From positions 1 to 6,275 of the forward strand of contig CAYXIO010000098.1 of assembly GCA_964465125.1 (NCBI GenBank): a stretch of DNA of 6,275 nucleotides, read 5' to 3'. Shown here one piece after another: positions 1 to 4,800 of the stretch. The notes under the pieces are model-generated. The model had not been told where the DNA came from, did not search any database, and saw only the letters and a list, made by a program, of their open reading frames with translations. Within the stretch, counting starts at the first letter, position 1; each line of letters starts with the position of its first letter. The position numbers and the translations under genes are program-made. Origin of the DNA: CAYOHG01 sp964465125. Lineage in GTDB: Bacteria > Planctomycetota > Phycisphaerae > UBA1845 > Fen-1342.

Positions 1-297
1 CAGCGCCTGCTGGTCGATGTCGGCGACCGCCCCGACTACTACTTCCAGCGCCGCGAGGTCCCCCGTCTCGAGGACGAGCTGGCCGAGTTTCAGGCTGAGG
101 TCTGGCAGCAGGCCAAGCAGCTTCTCGACGCACGCCGGCACGGTCGCTGGTTCCGCAACGTCCATCGCTTCACCTGCGGCACATGCGAGTTCGCCAACAT
201 CTGCCTCAACGGCGTGCGCGTGACGCCGGGTACGGCGCCCGCTGGCTTCCAGATTCTGACCAACGTTAACCCCGAACTTTCAGCAGGAGATGATTGA
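1..297 (+). CDS. PD-(D/E)XK (Cas4/RecB-like) nuclease, C-terminal fragment
   Basis: The open frame enters from the left edge and stops with TGA at 295-297, leaving the last 98 residues of a longer protein. The visible part has a charged helical stretch (about residues 22-48) followed by a cysteine group, C59-x2-C62-x5-C68, in the context FTCGTCEFANICLNG. This spacing near the C-terminus is typical of Cas4/AddB-type PD-(D/E)XK nucleases, where these cysteines plus one further upstream hold a 4Fe-4S cluster. The catalytic D and E-x-K motifs must lie upstream of the window, so nuclease activity is inferred. Phages often carry such a nuclease beside a Sak4-like ATPase, as here, where it probably processes DNA ends for recombination. 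The next gene begins on the base after its stop. No cas1 or cas2 is present, so a CRISPR-adaptation role is not supported. A non-nuclease Fe-S or zinc protein remains possible. Confidence 0.72.
   Translation, partial: QRLLVDVGDRPDYYFQRREVPRLEDELAEFQAEVWQQAKQLLDARRHGRWFRNVHRFTCGTCEFANICLNGVRVTPGTAPAGFQILTNVNPELSAGDD
285..289 (+). promoter_or_regulatory. Ribosome-binding site for the Sak4-like ATPase gene
   Basis: AGGAG lies inside the last codons of the upstream nuclease gene, eight bases before the ATG at 298. It supports that ATG over the in-frame ATG 29 codons later (385), which would remove a proline-rich N-terminal tail. Confidence 0.75.
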
Positions 298-1167
298 ATG
301 AGCACTGCACCATCCAGGCCGGTCCCCGTACCGCGCGGCCGCTCGTCCACAGGCGATCCACCGCCGCGCACCAACGGCCAACCCATGCCCGAATCGCGCG
401 TGTCGTTCGCTGCGATCAGTGAGGGCACCGGACACCGCATTGTGCTGTACGGACCCGGCGGCATCGGCAAGACCACGCTGGCTGCCACGGCGACGGGACC
501 GGTCGCGTTCTTCGACCTCGAGGATTCGCTGCCGCGTCTGCGCGCGTCATTCGCCGAGAGCGGCCTGAATCTCGACGTGCAACCCGTCGCCGGCGTGCAT
601 ACCTGGCAGGACATTCGCGACGCACTGCATGCCGGCGGCTGGGATGGGATCAAGACGATCGTCATCGACTCGGCGACACGCGCGGAGGAACTCGCGGTGG
701 CGCACACCATCGCGACCGTCCCGCACGAGAAGAAAGAGATCGTCATCCGCCGGATCGAGGACTACGGCTTCGGCAAAGGCTATCAGCACGTCTACGACAC
801 GTTCCTGACGCTGCTCGGCGACCTCGATCAGCACACGCGCGCCGGCCGGCACGTGATCCTGATCTGCCACGACTGCACCAACACGGTCCCCAATCCCAGC
901 GGCGACGATTGGCTGCGCTACGAGCCGCGTCTCCAGTGCCCGTCGAGCGGCAAGGCGGCGATCCGGCTGCGCGTACGCGAGTGGGCCGACCACGTTCTGT
1001 TCCTCGGCTACGACATCGACGTCCGTGACGGCAAGGGCACGGGCTCCGGTACGCGGACGGTCTATCCGTGCGAGCTGCCGCACTGCATGGCCAAGAGCCG
1101 CACGATCGCCGACCCGCTGCCGGTAACCAAGTTCGACCCAACGCTGTGGGCACAACTGCTCAAGTAG
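298..1167 (+). CDS. AAA_24 / Sak4-like RecA-fold ATPase (phage recombination)
   Basis: This 289-residue protein is a P-loop ATPase. Walker A is GPGGIGKTT at residues 52-60. A strand ending in an acidic pair (FFDLED, 71-76) follows. Walker B is IKTIVIDS at 118-125 with D124 as the likely Mg-binding acid. A second core strand ends in LICHD (188-192), like the sensor strand of RecA-type proteins. The DYGFGKGY segment (155-162) is also typical of the phage AAA_24 group. Members of this group include Sak4, a single-strand annealing or RecA-like recombinase that works with an SSB. This fits the neighbours: a Cas4-like nuclease upstream and a likely SSB-type protein downstream. Residues 1-35 are Pro/Arg/Ser-rich and probably disordered. 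The start follows directly on the previous stop (TGA then ATG) and has a good ribosome-binding site. The recombinase role is inferred from family and context; a generic phage NTPase is the alternative. Confidence 0.82.
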   Translation: MSTAPSRPVPVPRGRSSTGDPPPRTNGQPMPESRVSFAAISEGTGHRIVLYGPGGIGKTTLAATATGPVAFFDLEDSLPRLRASFAESGLNLDVQPVAGVHTWQDIRDALHAGGWDGIKTIVIDSATRAEELAVAHTIATVPHEKKEIVIRRIEDYGFGKGYQHVYDTFLTLLGDLDQHTRAGRHVILICHDCTNTVPNPSGDDWLRYEPRLQCPSSGKAAIRLRVREWADHVLFLGYDIDVRDGKGTGSGTRTVYPCELPHCMAKSRTIADPLPVTKFDPTLWAQLLK

Positions 1168-1170
1168 GAG
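1166..1170 (+). promoter_or_regulatory. Ribosome-binding site overlapping the upstream stop codon
   Basis: AGGAG begins inside the TAG stop of the ATPase gene (1165-1167) and lies nine bases before the ATG at 1180. Ribosomes ending the ATPase cover this site, so the two genes are probably translationally coupled. Confidence 0.75.
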
Positions 1171-1179
1171 ACCAACCGC

Positions 1180-1941
1180 ATGCTTCCGAACCGCGAAGGC
1201 CGCTTCAAGGCCACGATCCTCGAGCACGGCGTGGCTGAGACCGGCCAGAACAAGCTCGCCACGTTCGTCGTCCGCTTCCAGCTCATTCAAGAGTTGATCA
1301 ACGGCGAGTGGAACCCGGTCGAGGAAGACCTCGACATCACGGGCTACTTCTATCTGGAGAAAAAGGACGGCACGATCAACGCCGTCACGATCGACAACCT
1401 GAAGGGCGCGTTCGGCTGGGATGGGCGCGATCCGTTCTGGCTCCAGGACGCCGACTTCGGCCAGCTCGTCGTGCAGGTCAAGCTCGCGTTCGAGCAATAC
1501 AACAACCGCACACGCGTCAAGGTGCAGTACGTCGATGCCGAGAACGCCTCGCCCTCGGGCGTGCCGCAGGCCGACGACGCTGCGCGCCGCTCGATCGCAA
1601 CACGCCTCGGTGCGAAGTTCCGGGCGAACGCCGGCGGGGCGCCGGCGCCCGCGCCGAAGCCGCCCGCCGGCACGCGGCCGGCCGCGCCAAAGCCCAAGCC
1701 CGCCGCCGCGGCGCCAAAGCCCAGCACGCCGGCAGCGCCTGCGCCGCAAGGCCTCACGATGCAGCATGCCTGGGACGCGTTCGCCAAGGCGTGCCCGGCG
1801 AACTGCACGCCAGAAAACGTCGAGAGCGAGTGGTTCCGCCTTCTGGGCGAGATGTTCCCCGGCAAGCAGCCGGAACAGCTTACGCCGCCGGAGTGGGCCA
1901 CGTTTGTCGCTGAGGCGCCGCCGAAAGTTGTCCCCTTCTGA
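1180..1941 (+). CDS. Probable ssDNA-binding accessory protein (DUF669-like)
   Basis: This 253-residue protein has three parts. Residues 1-120 are rich in alternating beta-type segments (GRFKATILEHG, FVVRFQLIQE, LDITGYFYLE, QLVVQVKLAFEQY, TRVKVQYVD), consistent with an OB-like or DUF669-type fold. Residues 151-190 form a Pro/Ala/Lys linker. Residues 191-245 look like a small helical module (HAWDAFAKAC, WFRLLGEMF, PEWATFVAEA). The chain ends in VPF. Phage genes directly after an AAA_24 ATPase are often DUF669 proteins, which are thought to act as SSB-like partners. The globular domain, flexible linker and C-terminal Pro-Phe resemble the SSB layout, although the acidic residues expected just before the tip are sparse and a lysine is present (PPKVVPF). 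The assignment rests on gene order and overall pattern, not on a diagnostic motif. The gap to the upstream gene is 12 bases. Confidence 0.6.
   Translation: MLPNREGRFKATILEHGVAETGQNKLATFVVRFQLIQELINGEWNPVEEDLDITGYFYLEKKDGTINAVTIDNLKGAFGWDGRDPFWLQDADFGQLVVQVKLAFEQYNNRTRVKVQYVDAENASPSGVPQADDAARRSIATRLGAKFRANAGGAPAPAPKPPAGTRPAAPKPKPAAAAPKPSTPAAPAPQGLTMQHAWDAFAKACPANCTPENVESEWFRLLGEMFPGKQPEQLTPPEWATFVAEAPPKVVPF
1630..1749 (+). repeat. Low-complexity Pro/Ala/Lys linker with a 13-bp direct repeat
   Basis: The DNA encodes residues 151-190 of the SSB-like protein and consists mainly of GCx, CCx and AAG codons (APAPAPKPP, APKPKPAAAAPKP). GCGCCAAAGCCCA occurs at 1684-1696 and again at 1711-1723, in the same reading frame, both coding for APKP. 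A perfect 14-bp palindrome, GGGCGCCGGCGCCC, lies at 1637-1650. This is best read as a flexible tether that can change length by slippage, not as a binding site. Confidence 0.75.
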
Positions 1942-1947
1942 TCGGCT

Positions 1948-1954
1948 GGGGAGG
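1948..1954 (+). promoter_or_regulatory. Ribosome-binding site region for the helicase gene
   Basis: GGGGAGG lies in the 26-base gap before the helicase ATG at 1968. The spacing of 13 bases is long. A weaker TTTAGG (1957-1962) is nearer, five bases from the start. The strong motif is therefore poorly placed, which could lower translation of the helicase relative to its neighbours. Confidence 0.5.
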
Positions 1955-1967
1955 CCTTTAGGTTCCG

Positions 1968-3527
1968 ATGCGACACGAGCTGCGCGATTACCAGCGACGC
2001 GCCGTCGAGGGCGTGACCGCCGCGCTCAACCGGCGGCCGATCCTCGTCGCACCCACCGGCAGCGGCAAAACGGTGATGGCGACGGCACTGGTCGAACAGC
2101 TCGACGTGCCCACGCTGTGGCTTGCGCATCGCAAGGAGTTGATCGACCAGGCCGCCAAGCGCCTCGAGGCCCACGGCCTCGTGTGCGGCATCATCATGGC
2201 CGGCTACGCGCCGATGCCGCTCGCGCAGGTGCAGGTCGCGTCAGTACAGACGCTGGTTCGGCGCGACAAGCCGCAAGCCGACCTGATCGTCGTCGACGAG
2301 TGCCATCACGCGACCGCCGACAGCTATCAGTCGGTGCTCGATGCATATCCGCAGGCACACGTCGTTGGCCTGACCGCCACGCCCTTCCGCCTCGATGGCC
2401 ACGGCCTGAACGACCTCTTCGGCGAGCTGGTGGTCGCGGCTTATCCCGACGAGTTGTGTGCCACGGGCATATTGCACCGGCCAAAGGTCTGGGCGTCGAA
2501 GTCGCCCGACCTGCGCGGCATAAAGGTGATCGCCGGTGACTACAGCATCGGCGCGCTGGCCGCGCGTACGAACACGCCGGAGCTCAACGCCGACGTGGTC
2601 GCGACCTGGCTGAAACGCGCCGCGGGCAGGCGCACGGTCGCCTTCGCCGTGGACGTCGCGCACTCGATGGCGATCACCGCTGCCTTCCGGCAGGCCGGCG
2701 TCGCGGCTGAGCACATCGACGGCTCGACGCCGCGCGACGAACGTGACGCGATCCTGGCGCGCCTCGCATCTGGCCAAACGCTGATCGTCAGCAATTGCAT
2801 GGTCCTGACCGAGGGCTGGGATTTGCCCGCGCTGGAGTGCGCAATTATCGCCCGGCCGACGGCGTCGCTGAACCTGCACCTCCAGATGATCGGCCGCGTC
2901 ATGCGCGCCGCCGACGGCAAGGACGGGGCCGTCGTTCTCGACCACGCCGGCAACCACCACATCCACGGCCTGGTGACGCGCCGGCTCAACTACTCGCTCA
3001 ACGGCGAGAAAGTGGGCCACAGCGAACCCCTGGGACTGCGGCGCTGCGCCGAGTGCGGTCTGCTCTTCGAGCTGCATCTCGAATGCTGCCCGGAGTGCGG
3101 CTGGACACCAGCGCCGGAGCAGCAACGCCGAGATCGCCCCGACATACACGGCGCGGGCGATCTGGCCGAGTTTGACGACTCCAGCTTTGAGTACCGCCGG
3201 CAGATCTGGAACCTAATCGAGGCCGAACGGGAGGCGATGGGCTATCGCGAGGGGTGGAGCTTCTATCGATTCAGCGAGCGCTTCAACGTCACGCCGGTCG
3301 TCGCCGAACTCGACGGCCTGCTCGAGCTGATCGACCCGCACTACGCCACGCTTGAACAGAAGCGGGCCGTATTTGAACGGCTTGCGCGTATCGCCGGGGA
3401 GCGCGGCTTCAAGTCCGGCTGGGCCTCGCACCGCTACCACGAAACGTTTGGCTGCTGGCCACGCGGCTTCGTCACGGAAGTACGTCGCGAGCGCATGCGC
3501 GAACGGTTCATGGAGGCCGGCACATGA
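1968..3527 (+). CDS. DECH-box superfamily 2 DNA helicase with zinc ribbon
   Basis: This 519-residue protein is a complete SF2 helicase. An aromatic/Gln start motif (LRDYQ, residues 5-9) precedes Walker A APTGSGKT (28-35). Motif Ia (LWLAHRKEL) covers 50-58. Motif II is DECHH at 110-114 and motif III is TATP at 136-139. The second RecA-like domain contains VSNCMVLTEGWDLP (274-287) as motif V, and QMIGRVMR (306-313) as motif VI. A zinc ribbon follows: C360-x2-C363 and C374-x2-C377. The family (COG1061/RAD25-like) unwinds or translocates on duplex DNA using ATP, and phage copies usually lie in replication modules. The C-terminal region (about 405-519) carries a duplicated 19-residue motif, described separately. 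The start is set by the helicase N-terminal motif only four residues in. The gene's TGA overlaps the next start as ATGA. All catalytic motifs are intact. The substrate (fork, recombination intermediate or origin) cannot be told. Confidence 0.93.
   Translation: MRHELRDYQRRAVEGVTAALNRRPILVAPTGSGKTVMATALVEQLDVPTLWLAHRKELIDQAAKRLEAHGLVCGIIMAGYAPMPLAQVQVASVQTLVRRDKPQADLIVVDECHHATADSYQSVLDAYPQAHVVGLTATPFRLDGHGLNDLFGELVVAAYPDELCATGILHRPKVWASKSPDLRGIKVIAGDYSIGALAARTNTPELNADVVATWLKRAAGRRTVAFAVDVAHSMAITAAFRQAGVAAEHIDGSTPRDERDAILARLASGQTLIVSNCMVLTEGWDLPALECAIIARPTASLNLHLQMIGRVMRAADGKDGAVVLDHAGNHHIHGLVTRRLNYSLNGEKVGHSEPLGLRRCAECGLLFELHLECCPECGWTPAPEQQRRDRPDIHGAGDLAEFDDSSFEYRRQIWNLIEAEREAMGYREGWSFYRFSERFNVTPVVAELDGLLELIDPHYATLEQKRAVFERLARIAGERGFKSGWASHRYHETFGCWPRGFVTEVRRERMRERFMEAGT
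3240..3461 (+). repeat. Duplicated 19-residue motif in the helicase C-terminus
   Basis: Helicase residues 425-443 (3240-3296) and 480-498 (3405-3461) share the pattern G-[YF]-[RK]-x-G-W-[SA]-x-[YH]-R-[FY]-x-E-x-F-x3-P. Each copy follows a helix-like segment (IWNLIEAEREAM and VFERLARIAGER). The two units are 55 residues apart. The DNA has diverged, so this is an old protein-level duplication, not a recent DNA repeat. Confidence 0.7.
3512..3516 (+). promoter_or_regulatory. Ribosome-binding site for the AcrVA2-like gene
   Basis: GGAGG lies inside the last helicase codons, seven bases before the ATG at 3524. With the ATGA overlap it points to translational coupling with the helicase. Confidence 0.75.
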
Positions 3528-4462
3528 TTGCGGCCGAGGGGCATGAACGGGTGTCGTTCTGGCCTTTTGCTACGGCGTGGGAGCAGCTCGAGCGATCAGG
3601 ACGCGCGCGATGGGGCGGGTTTGAGCCGTTCTATCGAGCCCTGATCGAGTCGGCCAAGCGCAGCGGCAGATATCACGACACCGAAGCCGAGATCGTGGCC
3701 GAGCACAACTGGCTCGTGTTGCGCAAGCCGTATTACAAGCTTTGGGCGGGATACGCCGTGATGCTGTCGCGGACGTCGCTGGCGCTACCAATTGAAGTCT
3801 TCCGTGTGCCACACGACGCGTTCGCGATCTTCATGCCAGCGCGGCTGGACCTATTTCGCTATGAGCATGCCGGGCGTCGGCTGGAGATCCGCTCGATTCT
3901 CGTCTCGTACGCGATCCCCCAACGCGGCCCGTATCCCTGCCTTACGGTGGTTGTCGACGATGGGGAAGAGAACCATAGCCGGACGACGATCTGGCTCACG
4001 CCGGGCCGCACAATCGAGGAGTGCCTGGCCCAGACGCCGTTCGACGGATCAACGTCGCACGTCATGATGGCAATGGCACTGCGGCTGGCCGTCGCCGTCT
4101 CGCTGCTGGCCATCTCGGTACACCGATGTGTCGAGCACGACGTGATCGCGGCGCTGCGCGACCGCTACGACCGCGCCAGCTCGGCCGAAGAGCGCAAAAG
4201 ACTGGTCGACAAATCGCGACAGCGCGGAATCAACGGCTGGTGCATCGGTCGCGGACGCTGCCTGTCGCTAGTCACGCGCTGGTCCGACGACGAGCACGCA
4301 GAATCCAGTCGGCAGCTCACGTATCAGCACATCCGCGGCGGGCATTTCCACACGGTCCTGCACGGTCCCGGTAAGTCGCAGCGAAAGGTGATGTTCTTCG
4401 AGCCGACCGTCGTGCGGCCGGACCTGCCGCCGCCGCCACTCGAACGGGTGAGGAGCGCGTGA
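3524..4462 (+). CDS. AcrVA2-like family protein (candidate)
   Basis: This 312-residue soluble protein has no catalytic motif that I can see. Its C-terminus, HIRGGHFH (269-276), GPGK (281-284), then KVMFFEPTVV (288-297), matches the AcrVA2 ending as I remember it (HIRRGHWH, GTGQ, then a basic strand and QPAVFV). Other parts also line up in order: a VPHDAFAIFMP strand (95-105) against LPDWCVYVDI; LTVVVDDGEE (140-149) against LDFVVDTDTD; and LTPGRTIEECL (158-168) against LSSGQSVAEVL. A hydrophobic helix follows in both (here 180-200). AcrVA2 of Moraxella bovoculi is about the same length (roughly 320 residues) and reduces Cas12a by triggering loss of its mRNA during translation. Relatives are found in many phages and plasmids. 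This copy lies in a replication operon, between helicase and VRR-NUC genes, overlapping both by four bases. The family call is from memory, without an alignment, and the target is unknown. The N-terminal 90 residues match poorly. Confidence 0.6.
   Translation: MIAAEGHERVSFWPFATAWEQLERSGRARWGGFEPFYRALIESAKRSGRYHDTEAEIVAEHNWLVLRKPYYKLWAGYAVMLSRTSLALPIEVFRVPHDAFAIFMPARLDLFRYEHAGRRLEIRSILVSYAIPQRGPYPCLTVVVDDGEENHSRTTIWLTPGRTIEECLAQTPFDGSTSHVMMAMALRLAVAVSLLAISVHRCVEHDVIAALRDRYDRASSAEERKRLVDKSRQRGINGWCIGRGRCLSLVTRWSDDEHAESSRQLTYQHIRGGHFHTVLHGPGKSQRKVMFFEPTVVRPDLPPPPLERVRSA
4447..4455 (+). promoter_or_regulatory. Ribosome-binding site for the VRR-NUC gene (GTG start)
   Basis: GGTGAGGAG ends three bases before the GTG at 4459. 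Its GGTGA part (4447-4451) leaves a seven-base spacing, which fits better than the AGGAG part (4451-4455). No ATG is available before the conserved N-terminal Glu and Gln of the product, so GTG is the start. The GTG overlaps the upstream TGA as GTGA. Confidence 0.65.
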
Positions 4463-4800
4463 TCGAGAAATGCGTTCAGAACGCCATCCTGCGCGAGTTC
4501 GGCACGCGGCGCGATATGCGCCTGTGGCGGGCGAACGTCGGCGTTGCGCGCATCGGCGGTCCGCGGCGCGCTGGTGGGCGCGTCGTGCGCTTTGGAATCC
4601 CCGGGCAGGCGGACCTCACCGGCATCTTGCCCGGCGGCCTGCGCCTGGAGATCGAGGTCAAGGGCGCAGATGGCCGCCAGACCGAGGAGCAGCGCTCCTT
4701 CCAGCGGATGATCGAACGCTTCGGCGGCGTGTACGTGCTGGCGCGCTCGGTACAGGACGTGTGGCAGGCGGTCGGGAGTTACCTGCGTGATCATGGATGA
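4459..4800 (+). CDS. VRR-NUC domain nuclease
   Basis: This 113-residue protein is a stand-alone VRR-NUC nuclease, the PD-(D/E)XK branch seen in phage replication modules and in the eukaryotic FAN1 repair nuclease. The order of motifs is typical: an N-terminal helix with E3 and Q7 (EKCVQ), LWRANVG (22-28), RFGIPGQADLTG (44-55) with the catalytic D52, and IEVKG (65-69) with E66 and K68. EEQRSFQ (76-82) carries the Q78 that follows the active site in this family, and GGVYVLA (89-95) is the final strand. All expected catalytic residues are present. Phage members cleave branched or flap DNA in some tested cases; the substrate here is not known. The gene starts with GTG and overlaps the gene before it by four bases and the primase gene after it by 14, which suggests work at replication or recombination intermediates. 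Confidence 0.93.
   Translation: MIEKCVQNAILREFGTRRDMRLWRANVGVARIGGPRRAGGRVVRFGIPGQADLTGILPGGLRLEIEVKGADGRQTEEQRSFQRMIERFGGVYVLARSVQDVWQAVGSYLRDHG
4774..4778 (+). promoter_or_regulatory. Ribosome-binding site deciding the primase start
   Basis: GGGAG lies eight bases before an in-frame GTG at 4787 but 14 bases before the ATG at 4793. Spacing favours GTG, adding two residues (initiator and Ile) ahead of the Met-Asp-Asp sequence. Confidence 0.5.

Noticed and set aside
175..204. Cas4-like cysteine cluster, considered as a sign of a CRISPR-Cas adaptation locus.
   Set aside because: No cas1, cas2, effector gene or repeat array is present. The neighbours are phage recombination and replication genes, where Cas4-like nucleases are common.
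385..387. Downstream ATG as an alternative start for the Sak4-like ATPase.
   Set aside because: The ATG at 298 has a good ribosome-binding site and follows directly on the upstream stop; no comparable site precedes 385.
1637..1650. Perfect 14-bp GC palindrome GGGCGCCGGCGCCC, considered as an operator or terminator stem.
   Set aside because: It lies inside Ala/Pro/Gly codons of the low-complexity linker, has no loop or T-run, and such palindromes arise readily from these codons.
547..1767. Long open frame (406 codons) on the minus strand.
   Set aside because: It lies opposite the well-supported ATPase and SSB-like genes, is Arg/Ala/Val-rich in the way GC-rich antisense frames are, and shows no recognisable motif.
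1942..1967. The 26-base gap before the helicase gene, considered as a promoter or terminator.
   Set aside because: No -10/-35 pair, stem-loop or T-run is visible; it holds only the ribosome-binding sequence.
4064..4123. Hydrophobic stretch in the AcrVA2-like protein (residues 181-200) that resembles a membrane helix.
   Set aside because: It contains an arginine and is flanked by soluble-looking sequence; the matching AcrVA2 region, as recalled, is also a hydrophobic helix in a soluble protein.
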